Assembly (NCBI GenBank): GCA_029891345.1
Contig: CM057009.1
Location: 294,253,966 to 294,317,965, forward strand
From: Dryococelus australis
Taxonomy: Eukaryota; Arthropoda; Insecta; Phasmatodea; Phasmatidae
DNA length: 64,000 nt
Direction of reading: 5' to 3'
Shown here: positions 47,169 to 58,502 of the stretch, piece by piece
Position numbering within the stretch: the first letter of the stretch is position 1
Layout: each line of letters starts with the position of its first letter
Notes under the pieces: model-generated
The model's database searches: none
What the model saw: only the letters and a program-made list of their open reading frames with translations
Told to the model about the DNA's origin: nothing
Translations under genes and position numbers: made by a program

Positions 47169-48359
47169 GTGTCAGAAACTCCTGTACATTTAGATTTTAG
47201 GGGTTTCTACATGCCCCCTAGCTCCAATCTATGTTCAATTTGTAATAAACCATTCTTCGGTAAACAAAAGTTTATTAAGTTCGCGGGATCGTGTGGAACA
47301 AGATTTCACTGCCAGTGTACAGGCACAGGCCCTGATGAAGAATACATGTGCGTGAAATGTGTGAAAGTTAATGACAATTTAAATATGTTTGACTTATCGC
47401 CTAAAAATAAAATAAACACTGTGGGGAAAAAAGTTTCAAAAACAAACACGAAAGAGTTATCTTTTACTGTGTCGCTTGGCGATAATGAATCAACTTCTTC
47501 GTCTGAACCAGAAATATCAAGTAAGATTGCTCAGACAATGGACAAAATTGCTAAGGTTTATTCGAAGTTTTATGTAAAAAAAATAGATGACCTTGTAAAA
47601 GAGGTCAAAGACCTTAAGGAGGACAATGGGGTACTTAGAGCTATGTTCGAAAGTTTGCAAACTACAAATAACAGGAATATGTGCACATCATGTGGTGTTT
47701 CCACCAAAAAAACCGAGGCTTTTAAATCAACTCAAGATAATTCCCAGAAAAAACTTTTCAGTGAAGTTATGGGTAAGACGATAGATCCTGTGGCTCCAGG
47801 GTATAACAGCAAGTTCCTGCACAGCAAAGTTCAGTTGGCAGCATGAGTGATAAGGAAACAGATCGACATGAACCGCAGACACAGCATGTTGCTGACGAAG
47901 ATGGTTTTACGTTGGTAAGCAGAAGAGGAACAAAAACATCCCACAGCAAGCGGTTCTTCTGCTATGAAGTTGTCCACCTCAAGAAAGCAAGTACAGTTAG
48001 GTGTTCGTAATAACGTTAATATCAAAACAGTCCCCCATATGAAAGTATATTTTGTTACCAGGTTTGCGCCAGAAGTACAAGATAATGATATAATAACATA
48101 CATTAATCAGGAAATAGTTTCAAATCTAAAGGTGGCAAAGTTGGAAACAAGGTACAATTCGTACTCTTAATTTTATGTGGTAGTGGCGGAACCCGAATTC
48201 AAACGTATTTTTAATACAGTCTTTTGGTCCGCCGGCTGTATAATCAGTGTTTTCTATGGGAAATTACATGACGAGCAGTTATTCGCTCCAGATAGTAACA
48301 CGCAAGACGAAATTGTACAGTCTAAAGAAGCAGCTGGAGGAGCTGAGAAAACACCATAA
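47169..48359 (+). pseudogene. LINE copy B, ORF1 with zinc-binding N-terminus
   Basis: Open from 47166 to 47846, then broken by frameshifts to 48359. The N-terminus has a PHD-like pattern: Cys22-x2-Cys25, Cys42, His47-x2-Cys50, Cys61-x2-Cys64. Only one Cys is seen in the second pair. An acidic/serine stretch and a coiled-coil-like segment (KIDDLVKEVKDLKEDNGVLR, about 140-160) follow. A C-terminal domain shared with copies A and C ends EAAGGAEKTP. There is no ATG where the protein seems to start. The codon before SETPVHL is GTG and a stop lies two codons upstream, so the start codon was probably lost by ATG to GTG change. Confidence 0.8.
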
Positions 48360-48409
48360 ATACTGTTACAGGCATTCGGAGATGTCAAAACACAATGTAG
48401 ATGTAAACT

Positions 48410-51208
48410 AGAGAACTTAAATTATATTATCAAAATGTAAGAGGGCTTAGGACGAAATTCGTTATGTTTTCAGAAAACATGATCAGCACTAATTACTCTG
48501 TAATATGCCTAACGAAAACGTGGTTTAACAATCAAAGCATAAATTCTCAATATTTTCCCAAACAATATACCATTTTTCGTCATGATAGGGATGCTATTTT
48601 AATGAACCTCAATAGAGGAGATGGTGTATTGACTGCTATTAACCAAACATATTTTTCATATTTTGAACAAAAATTAGATCTTGTTTATAAAAATATTGAA
48701 TCTATTTGGGTCAAAATCACCTGTAATAATATCTATAAATTACTAATTGGAAATATGTATCTTCCTCCACAGATATCAGTGGAGGATTTTCAAAATATTT
48801 TTCATTATTAGAATCAAACTTATCAAACTATCCACATCAAATAATAATTGTAGGAGATTTTAAATACTTCCGTGATTGAAATACTTTACACACCCAAAAT
48901 ATTATGCATTATTATATCAACTGAAAGGACAGTCATTATTACAATTTATTAACCCTAAATCTTGAGCAATTTAATAAAACGAAACGATCTGCCGAATTAT
49001 TAGATTTAACATTTGCAAATTTTTATACTAAAATTGAGAAATCTACTGATCCACTGGTGGAGGAAGATAAATATCACCTGGCTTTATGCTGTCAGATTTT
49101 GTTTACTGCTGAAAAATGTAAATTTAAGAATCAAGAACTCTATAGAAATTATCTGAAAGGAGCTTACATACCTTTATATGTTGCTATCAATAGTTTTGAC
49201 TGGGCTCCGATTTACCAGATATAAGATGTTAATTCTATGGAGGAATTTTCAACTACCAATCTTCAATCAATAATTAATACTTCTATACCTATAGCCAAAG
49301 CCAGAAAACCTAAATACCCAGTTTGGTTTACAAGAGACTTAATTAATTTAATAAAAAATAAAGAACATTGTCATAGATTTTACAAAAAAAAACTAAATCT
49401 GATATCAACTATGCACGTTTTGCTGAGTTAAGAAAAATTGATAAAGAGCAAATACAACTATCCAAACTAAACTGGCAAACAAAAATAAATAATAATTTAA
49501 AAACCGACCCAAATAGATTCTGGAACTATGTTAAAATGATGAAAAATGGCTATAAAGAACCCCTTACTATTACAGTTGATGATAAATGATTCAATATCCT
49601 TCTCTACTAGCTAACATCTTTGCTAAACATTTTTCTAAAGGTTATGAACAAACAACTATTAATTCCTTGGTACATAATAAATTCATAAACCATATAAATA
49701 TTGACACACCTACAATCTCTAAAGGACTAGTTCTCTGGGCTATCAAAAGTCTAAAAAGTAGCAAGACAACTGGTTTAGATGATATCCCCAATTTAATAAT
49801 TAGGGGTTGTGCAAAACCCTTACTCCAATACTTTATCATATTTTAAACTATAGTCTAATAAGTGGCAAGTATCTCAATGCCTGGAAACATGGGGTGGTAG
49901 TCCCTATATTAAAAAATGGGAATAAGTTCAATATAAATAATTATAGATCCACTATTTTATTAAGTAGTCTATCTAAGATCTTTGAAAAAATAACATTTAA
50001 GCACTTATCGTTTGTAATAAACTCATTTTTGGATTTTCAACATCGTTTTCTGATGGGCAAAACGATGGCTACTAATTTGTTTAATTTTGTCGACGAACTT
50101 TATACTTAAATCACAACAAGAAAACAAATGGATGTAGTATATTTTGATCTTAAAAAAGCTTTTCACAGTCAACATCAAATAATTGTTCAGAAATTACAAC
50201 AGTTTGGTTTAAACAACTCATATAATAATTGGTTTACAAATTACTTTCTTAGTCATTCGTAGTAAAAATTGAAAAATCTCTATCAAATTTCATCCTGTAT
50301 CCTCTGGCGTTCTGCAAGGAAGTAAGCTGGCACAGCTACTTTTTAATATATTTATAAACAATATGGTCGGTGTAATAAGGCACTATAGTGCACTTCTTTA
50401 TGAAGATGATCTAAAGATTTATAAATGTATTAAGGATAGCGATGACTGCATATTGCTACAAAAAGATATGTTAACTATACATATATGGTGTAAAGAAAAT
50501 TCTATGCAGCTTAATATCAATAAGACTCTTTGTATTTCGTTTTCAAGGAAAACTAATTCCATATGCTACAAATACCACATGAATAAGGAGTTAATCAAAA
50601 TAACTGACTATGTAAGAGACCTAAGGATATTATTAGATGTTAAACTTTATTTTCACATATATAACTTGATAAGTAAAATTATTTGTACTCTAGGCCATAT
50701 AAAATTCATCACATTTTCAGTCACCTCATCCTGATTCTCTATTATGTCTTTATAATGCTTTAATTAAATCTAGATTAGAATATTGTACTATGATATGGTA
50801 TTATTTAAAAGAAACAGATTAATTATATTACAAAACATACAAAGGAATGTATTAAAAATAATATTTAATAGATTCTCATTAGGTGTAGATTTTAATTATA
50901 ATATAGAACTAGTTAGATTCAAAACTTTGTTGTTAAAAACTAGACGTGAAATCCTAGATGCTTTATTTTTAATTAATTCATTTCTAAATTATACATCTTG
51001 TATTATAGTTAATAAAAAAGTATGTTTAAAGGTACCTTCTTACACGCATAGAACTCTTCATACTTTTTTAGTATTAAAATGTCAGAAAAATTTAGTCAAT
51101 CGATGTGTTAATAATTACAATAAATATTTTTCTAACTTTGAACCTTTTATAGGGAAAAAGATTTTATTTAGTGACTTGTTCAAACATTACAGTAGTTTAT
51201 ACTATTAA
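48410..51208 (+). pseudogene. LINE copy B, ORF2 (endonuclease and reverse transcriptase)
   Basis: Endonuclease in pieces (LNYIIKM at about 48417; SVICLTKTWFN; YKNIESIW; an IIIVGDF region near 48845; EEDKYHLA near 49063). Reverse transcriptase motifs follow: TTGLDDIPNLII, RSTILLSSLSKIFEKITF, FQHRFLMGKTMATNLF, VVYFDLKKAFHS, SGVLQGSKLAQLLFN and SALLYEDDLKIYK. The catalytic box is Tyr-Glu-Asp-Asp instead of the usual (F/Y)ADD. The C-terminal frame 50783-51208 is open and ends SDLFKHYSSLYY. Stops and frameshifts elsewhere make it inactive. Confidence 0.8.
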
Positions 51209-51472
51209 ATATTAAATATATCTCTTTGCAATAGTTAAATTTTTTTTTCCCAAACTTGGTAAATTCAATTTTGTTTTTGTAGTAGTTAGTAATTTTCATG
51301 TTGTGTGCTCTGTACATGTTTTTTTTCTTCATTGTAATCATTTCTGTGTATGTATATTATTTTTATTTATGGTGTGTGTCATGTGCTGTATGTTTATGTG
51401 CCTCCCTGTCATTGGTCTTGTACTGTTGGGTGGCATGTTAAGCTTTGCAATAAATAAAAATAAAATACCCTC
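51209..51472 (+). other. LINE copy B 3' untranslated region and tail
   Basis: T/G-rich, ending TGCAATAAATAAAAATAAAA, a polyadenylation-like tail, immediately followed by the 5'-truncated copy C. Confidence 0.75.
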
Positions 51473-51483
51473 GTATAAAGGCA

Positions 51484-51802
51484 TTATTTGTATCCCGTTT
51501 TGCGCTGGAAGTGCAAGATAATGACATAGTTTCGTACATTAACCAAGAATTAAAGGTTTCAAACTTAAAGGTGGCCAGATTGAAAACTAGGTACAATTTG
51601 TACTCTTCCTTTTATGTGGCTGTGGCTGAAACAGAATTTGACCATATTTTTAATAGTTTTCTGGCTGGCAGGTTGTCTGATCAGCCCATTTTACAGGAGA
51701 TTACAGAATGGGCAACTTTTCAGTCCCAAAATTAATCCATCAAAAGTAGATGATAAACAAGCTTCTGAAGCAGCTGGAGGAGCTGAGACAGAAATGTCTT
51801 AA
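51484..51802 (+). pseudogene. LINE copy C, ORF1 C-terminal remnant
   Basis: Starts within ORF1 at KALFVSRFALEVQDNDIVSY, matching copy A residues near 44098, and ends EAAGGAETEMS after a frameshift. The truncation point differs from copy A. Confidence 0.8.
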
Positions 51803-51842
51803 GTTATGTACTGGCAATCGGAGGTGCTAATAGTTATATTTG

Positions 51843-53458
51843 ATGCCAATTAGGGAGTTCGAATTATATAACCAAAATGTAAGGGGCCTTGGGACCAAGT
51901 CCTTCAATTTTTCAGAAAATATAAACAGTACTAATTACTCAATAATTTGTTTAACTGAAACATGGTTTAACAACTCTAGTGTAAATTCTCATTATTTTCC
52001 GGAGCATTACACTATTTTTCGTAAAGATCGCAACACTATGTTAACAAACCTCAATAGAGGTGGAGGCATCTTAACAGTGATTAATCAATTATATTTCTCA
52101 CATTTTTATTGAAAATTTGACTTGGATTATGATAATATAGAATCTATTTGGGTAGAAATGACTAACAATCAAATTAACAAACTGTTAATTGGTAAAATTT
52201 ATCTTCCTCCTCAATTATCAGCAGAGGATTTTAAACAATTTTTTATATTTTTAGAATCCAAATTAAATAATTAATGCCAATAGATAATAATAGTAGATGA
52301 TTTCAATATTCCCGGCATTGACTGGAATACTCTGCAAACTCAAATATTACTCATTATTGTAAAAAATTATAAGGACAGTCATTATTACGATAAATCAGTT
52401 CACTTAATCTTGAACAATATAATGCAACCAAATCTTGTTCTGAAATATTAGATCTAATATTATCAAATTTTCATATTAATGTTGAGAAAGCTATTTATCA
52501 ACTGGTGGAGGAAGAGACATATCATCCTGCTTTGTGTTATGAGGTTTCTTTACATTACGAAAAATATAAAACAAATAATCAAACATCGTACAGAAATAAA
52601 CAAAAGGGTGATTATCTCTCCTTATATTTAGCTATAAAAAAGTTTGATTGGAGTTCTGTATTTCAGATGGAAGATACTAATGAAATGGTAGATTTTTTAA
52701 CAGTAATATTCAACTTTTAATATATCTGTTTATACCAAAATCCAAGGTGAGGAAAAACAAATACAGAATCTGGTTCAAAAAACATGCGCGCGCGCTCACT
52801 CACTCACTCAGACTCTCTCACACACACTCACACACTCTCTCTCTCTCTCTCTATGGATATTAACTCTGTACAATTTTCAGAGCTAAGAAAAACAATAAAT
52901 GATAAAATAAAAGGTGCAAAAAAATTGTGGGAAACCAAAATAAATGATAAAATAAAATGTGACCCAAATACATTATGGAATTATGTTAAATTAATGAAAA
53001 AAGTTTATAAAGAACCCTTTATATTAGCTGACAATGGTAATATGATTTGAGATCCCAAAATCAATTGGCAAATACCTATGAAACACATTTTGTCAAAAGT
53101 TATGTACAAACACATATTATTGTCATCCACAATCCAATAAACAAACAATCTAAGTATTTACAAACTTATTATCTCTCAGGGCTTAGTTTTATGGGCCATA
53201 TGAAAGCTCAACAACAGTAAGGCCACCGGCTGGGATGACATTACCCAATTTCATAATTAAGAGGTGTGTTTATATAAAAACTCCAATTTTAACACGCATT
53301 TTAAATAAAAGTTTAGCCTCTGGTATATCTAAATACTTCAAAATGTGCAGTTGTCCCAATAGTCAAAAAAGGCAACACGCATGAAATAAACAACTATAGA
53401 CCTACGTCTTTACTATGTGGTTTTTTTCAAGATTTCTGAAAAAGTGATTCATAAACAT
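51843..53458 (+). pseudogene. LINE copy C, ORF2 remnant, cut off in the reverse transcriptase
   Basis: Endonuclease start REFELYNQNVRGLGTK, ICLTETWFNNSS, a decayed catalytic region and EEETYHPAL. Then come ELRKTINDKIKGAKKLW and GLVLWAI. The early reverse transcriptase reads ATGWDDIT and VPIVKKGNTHEINNYRPTSL, ending at SEKVIHKHF (about 53458), where gypsy sequence begins. A simple-sequence block at 52785-52852 replaces part of the linker. Confidence 0.8.
52785..52852 (+). repeat. Composite microsatellite (CG, ACTC, CT)
   Basis: Runs of GC, then ACTC/ACAC, then CT dinucleotides, inside LINE copy C where copies A and B have normal coding sequence. Confidence 0.9.
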
Positions 53459-53463
53459 TTCGC

Positions 53464-54156
53464 CTGGGTTGCTACAAAAAACTGGCACTGTAGCTAATGC
53501 TCTTGTAGAGCATGTTTTCTTCAGGTTTGGAGTGCCACTTGAGCTCCATTCCGATCAAGGATGAAATTTTGAAGCAACTCTTTTCCAAGAGGTAACAAAG
53601 ATTTTAGGAATGAAGAAAACTCATACCACAGCTTTACACCCTCAGTTGGGTAGGATGGTCAAGAGGCTAAATTGTACCCTCGAACAGTATCTGGTGATCT
53701 TCATAGAAGACAACCACAGAGATTTGGACTCCAAGGTACCCTTATTTCTGCTGGCATATTATTCAGCAGTCCACAAGTCTACAAGGGTAACACCTTCAAG
53801 GATGCTGTTTGGGAGAGAGCTCCGCCTCCCTGGTGACTTACTGCTCTGACATCCAGTGGAAGGAGGAGGCACCCCAAAATATGCCATTAAAATAGATCAA
53901 AAGTTAAACGACATTCCTGAGAATGAAAACACAATATGACCGAAGACTGCCTAAGGAGACTTTTCAAGAAGGACAGCTGGTGTGGTTGTACAACCCTCAA
54001 AGGAAGAAGGGATATTGCCCGAAGCTACAGAAATGTTCGGAGGGTCCGTACAGGATCCTGAAACAGAAAAATGATGTGGTCCACGGGATTTATCGACAGG
54101 GCTCTCGGACAAAGCCTAAAGTACAATCAACAAGCAATACTAAAAATGAAAAGTAA
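53464..54156 (+). pseudogene. Ty3/gypsy integrase fragment
   Basis: Begins TGTVANALVEHVFFRFGVPL, then HSDQG with a stop just after it. ILGMKKTHTTALHPQLGRMV, LNCTLEQYLVIFIEDN and PLFLLAYYSAVHKSTRVTPS follow, to RELRLPGDLLL. After a shift the C-terminal module contains LVWLYNPQRKKGYCPKLQ and YRILKQKNDVVHGIYRQG. It covers the second half of the integrase core and the C-terminal domain; the start of pol, gag and LTRs are missing. Same family as the minus-strand fragment at 40335-41900. Confidence 0.85.
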
Positions 54157-54689
54157 TAATTAATATATCTACATACTGCTTACACAACATTATCATACAT
54201 ACACATACATACATATGCATGCATGCACACACATGTAAGCAGCATGTGACTTAAATTTGTTGAAGATACAAAATTATTACTTATAATCTGAATGGCAATC
54301 TCTTCTGGTGCTGATGGTTACCTCTATTTGGTTATGTAAATGTGTCTGTAAATCACTGAAATGCAATGGAAATATACCATGCAGACCTACTTCTTTTGTT
54401 TGTTGTAAAGGAAACTCATTTGTTTCCAATAAATGAAGTTGTTCGAATAGGAAAGACGACTCAATTTATCATGGACACAGTACCATTATCAAGATTTGTA
54501 AACAGCTACTGCCAAGAATATCAAGCACTATGTACACTATTAATTAATTCCTTGGTGTACAAAGATATATTGATACTAATATAGCTGTAAAAATAAAAAG
54601 TTATTTAGTTACAACAACTGAAATGATTACCCGTGACTGAAAGGGTCTTATAACAATTCAGAACAAGCTATAAAAAGTACACTACAAAT
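54157..54689. other. Intron sequence with a short CATA/CATG microsatellite
   Basis: Simple CATA/CATG sequence at about 54190-54235; otherwise no gene or element is recognised. Confidence 0.5.
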
Positions 54690-54983
54690 ACATTCATTAT
54701 TTACTGCCAGTATTTAAAAAAATACATTTATTTCAACATGCTGCATGCAAAAACTCATTTACACTAAAGACTAGAACGAAGAAGCAGTATAATATATTTC
54801 AAAGATAAATTGTAAAAAAAAGTGAAACCTGTCACGACATTCATTATTTACTGCCAGTATTTAAAAAAATACATATATTTCAACATGCTGCATGCAAAAA
54901 CTCATTTACACTAAAGACTAGAACGAAGAAGCAGTATAATATATTTCAAAGATAAATTGTAAAAAAAGTGAAACCTGTCACGA
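54690..54983 (+). repeat. 147-bp tandem duplication next to a septin splice donor
   Basis: Two adjacent units, 54690-54837 and 54838-54983, are nearly identical (a T/A difference and one A indel are visible). The right unit ends three bases inside the intron that follows the P-loop exon. The near-identity shows that the duplication is recent. Confidence 0.95.
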
Positions 54984-54985
54984 AC

Positions 54986-55178
54986 CAACAGCATCAGGAA
55001 CTATGCGTTCTGGATACAAGTCTGCTAGGAAGAGAGTGTTTACGAGAGTAGACTTGCCGAGGCCAGACTCGCCCACCACCATGAGCGTGAACTCAAATCC
55101 TTTCTTCACCGATTTGCGGTGCACTTGGTTTGGCAGGTTGGCAAAGCCAACATAGCCAGGTGTTTCAATGTTGCGAAA
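54986..55178 (-). CDS. Sep1: Septin (Sep1/SEPTIN2 group), P-loop exon
   Basis: Internal exon of a septin, a GTP-binding protein that polymerises into filaments at the cell cortex and cytokinetic ring. Translation on the minus strand starts [18 protein letters not shown] and contains the basic stretch [11 protein letters not shown], the P-loop GESGLGKST and the segment [11 protein letters not shown]. The N-terminal [18 protein letters not shown] block is typical of the SEPTIN2/Drosophila Sep1 group. The acceptor is TTTATTTCAG before TTT CGC (phase 0). The donor is G|GTTCGT (phase 1); reading past it meets a stop after three codons, which fixes the border. A short first exon carrying the ATG must lie at higher coordinates and was not found. 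A 147-bp tandem duplication begins just inside the following intron. Confidence 0.95.
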
Positions 55179-57261
55179 CTGAAATAAAATGTAAAATACT
55201 TGCACAATGTTTATAACTTACAAATCCCAATATAAATAAAAGTTGGAATATGAAATATATAAAACTTCACATTTATTATAATTTATCTCTACAAACAACT
55301 AACTTTATATTTTATGAACAAATTCTGTTGCATATGTAAAACGTGATCTTGCTGACTCTTTTGCCTTATTTACATTATTTTAAACATATGTTCATATAAT
55401 CAGGAGTTTAGAAGGAATCTGTCATGGTATGTATCAAGACAGTGTCACTGTACTTCCCTGAGCTGCTGATGTAACCCAGTCATTAGCCAGCCCCAGATCT
55501 AGTAGTAGTAGTATTAATCATCGATGCCATAGTAATAGTAGTGATTGTCATTGTTGTCATAATAGTGTCCATCATCTTAGCTGTAGTAGTAATCATCGTA
55601 GTAGTAATAGTAATTGCAGTGGTAGTAGTAATAATAATAATCATAATAGTATTAATAAGAGTAATCATCATCGTAGTAGTAAAACAAGAACAGTAGTTTC
55701 AACATTCTCATAAGCATATAGTGCAAGAAGCAGCAGCATAAATAAGGAGTAATAAATATATCTTTGCTGCTTTTGGGTAGTTTCCCCCCACAGTAAGTGG
55801 GTATAATTACGAACCGACAATAACTTAGATTAAGCAGCCATATATGAACCACATAACACATATATACTCTTCAATACTTTTATAGTAATACTATATATTT
55901 CCTGAACTCTTGTTAGTTGCCACCACATTCATTTAAGCCTCCATGTTACCTCAAGTCATGGTGAACTTGCTTCTTAGTTTTTCTCGCCTGTTGTGCAAAG
56001 CACACTTCCAAACCAACAGTTTGCCAGAATATTTGTGTGTTTTGTCACCAGCATAGTTACAGAGCCACATGTACATTTTAAGCATAATCACCTGAGCAAT
56101 AAATGGCCTTAACATTGACAGTAGCTGGTTTGCTGGTTTTCTCTATGTTCAGTATGTGAGTGCTGGAGTGCAGTGTGGCCAGAATAGCACCGCTATATGA
56201 TGTGAAGAAACCGACTATGGTCACAGAATCCTCCTGCCCACAAGGTTCGAACTTTCAGTGGCTTGAGAACATCTTCGACATTGTCAGCTATTAAAAGTTA
56301 ACAAGTGCCTTTAAGTATTGTGATAATTTAGTGACCATCTCACCACAGTGAACATCATGAAGGTCAAGGGCTAAACTATTACCTTCAACAAATGGTGCAC
56401 CTGTATGTAGCTTAGGACAGTGAAAAAAAAGTGATAGGGAAAGTACAAGGAACGATGTAGCTGTCATTCTGCACATCGAAAGTGAACACTTGGTACAATT
56501 AGCTTCTGTTCAACCCAAAATGGGCCAAAGTCACACTTGGGCATTGACAATGGGCATGTACCTAACCTACTGAAGGCACCTGAAATGCTTCTGCAGCCTC
56601 CTGTGTGAGAAACACAGTAGATGGGCATGCAAACACCCACCCACACACAGGGTGAGACAACTGGCACAATTAATATACTGGCTCTGCAACTGGTGAAACA
56701 TTGACAGGATTTAAAGACAAAATGGACCCTAATATCAAAGTGTACACGGTGCCAATAGCCAAAGGATTAAGACTGCTAAAAGGAGGCAGAATGTAGTGGG
56801 CAACATGCAATTGTGCCCCCCCCCCCCCCACATGGCATACAAAAAATGAACCATGCAGCCAACACCACAGAACACCACCCCCCCCCCCTTCCCAATCCTC
56901 AAACTGAACTTCTGCACATCGAAGAGACCAAGACAGAGGAACAGCAGGTATGTCGAGATCTGTGAACCATTAGCTTACAGACAACTAAGTACGTACATGT
57001 GTCACCGGCCCTCATCAAATAACACAAAGCACAGTAATGCTGATGAAACTGATATAATCCTTTACTAGGCATGCACATGAAAATTTTATTCTGTTTACTC
57101 AGCAATGCAAGGCAACTGGGCCAGTATAATATACTGTTAAGACAGGTGGGTAGAATAGGTGAGCAAGTATCTCAGAAGGGGGTGTGAAGATGGTGACATG
57201 TGGAAAGAGTTTTGACATACCATGGCACGAGTTTGTAACCCCATCAGAGCACCAATTCACA

Positions 57262-57297
<36 letters not shown>

Positions 57298-57430
57298 CTG
57301 ATCTCAATTCTATAAAAATTAACAGCATGATTCTGAGCTGAAAGAAGGTTTTATCACCTCCAAAATACATACACCAATTCTGCCACATTCACTTGATAGG
57401 AACATTGAAAGCTGCATTATCAACTATTAT
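55179..57430. other. Septin intron upstream of the P-loop exon
   Basis: Contains triplet simple repeats (55499-55681), two poly-C runs near 56818 and 56878, and a poly-A run at 57265-57295. The missing first septin exon could lie here or further right, but I could not identify it. Confidence 0.45.
55499..55681 (+). repeat. Degenerate AGT/ATC triplet repeat
   Basis: Long tract of TAG/TAA/TCA-type triplets with interruptions. The Ile/Thr/Met-rich open frame on the minus strand is a by-product. Confidence 0.85.
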
Positions 57431-57669
57431 AGGCTGTTCACGATAAAGTGAGCACTTTTTAAGGCCCTTATAAATTTTTCCTTTCATCAAATTTCCATCA
57501 TCCTGCTGCATTATAATACGAACATTGCAATGTGACCAATAAACACAGTGTATACATTTCACCACCACCAAAATTTAATGTCTAAGGCTGCAATAAGATA
57601 TATTTATTAGCTGTTAATGCCTGTTGCAAGGGTCTTAAAAAGTGCTCACTTTATCGTGAACAGTCTATA
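57431..57669 (+). mobile_element. MITE copy 3
   Basis: Ends TATAGGCTGTTCACGATAAA and the inverse of TATAGACTGTTCACGATAAA. The ends pair well over at least 28 bp (GTGAGCACTTTTTAAG follows on both). Same orientation as 10354-10594. No clear target duplication was seen. Confidence 0.85.
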
Positions 57670-58499
57670 ATGAACTGTTCAATGATGACCTCCAACCAGT
57701 CCTCTGGCCATTCTACCATGTCCCTATTGAAGAATATTTGAAGAAAGCCACAACCATAGAGAGGTAACAAGGGATGGGACAATTGGGACATACCTCCCAG
57801 TGTGACCTAAGGAATGTCACCACCCTGCCCAATGCTGCTACCTTGAAGCCTGTTCACATAACTATTCTGTTGTCACTTCTCTGCTGATTTTTCCAGTATA
57901 TGATTCTATGTGAACGGGAATAATGCAGGAGAACTAAGTAAAAAATATAAAATATTGAGGTATTATCCAGTAACTAGAACAATTATAAGCATAATTGATA
58001 GTGATTAGAGTGATATATAATTCTGCAAACACCATGATAATGTGAAGTTGTACATAACTTCACTACTTTTCATGTTATAAATGATTGATAATCTCCAGAA
58101 ACTAAAAAGGTTGATAACTGCATTGTGGTTTACGCCGGCTCTACACAATACCCATTTCCGCAGCAGTTTTCATACCCATTTTCTGCTAGTGTTTCTGTTC
58201 TCGTGTAGGTTAAAATCCAGCCTCCTCTGGAGGGGTCTGGCTCCACGTATAACAGTTTTTGTACCCATGTGCATGCCTGAAACAGTAATAGAACATGATC
58301 TAAATTTCTGCTATACCCACGGAACTGCGACAGACAAGATGGCTAACATCCGAGTATTAACCTCAAACCGTATATGTCCATTTGCGACAAAATTACAGGT
58401 TCTGCAAAATGTATTTATGTACAATGTGAAACTTAATGTACGCATAAGTAATGGGAAATGTTTCAATTTACCCCCATGGTCATAATAAAACATGCCACA
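57670..58499 (-). repeat. Possible 3' LTR of the BEL/Pao element (58499 downward)
   Basis: The BEL pol frame stops at 58503. On the minus strand the next bases are TGTGGCATGTTTTATTATGA, a TGT start typical of BEL LTRs. The far end could not be set and no matching 5' LTR is visible at the right edge, so this is tentative. Confidence 0.3.
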
Positions 58500-58502
58500 C
58501 TT

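Noticed and set aside
55483-55671. Ile/Thr/Met-rich open frame
   Set aside because: By-product of a triplet simple repeat.
58081-58485. 134-codon open frame on the plus strand
   Set aside because: Lies in the probable BEL LTR region on the opposite strand; no domain recognised.
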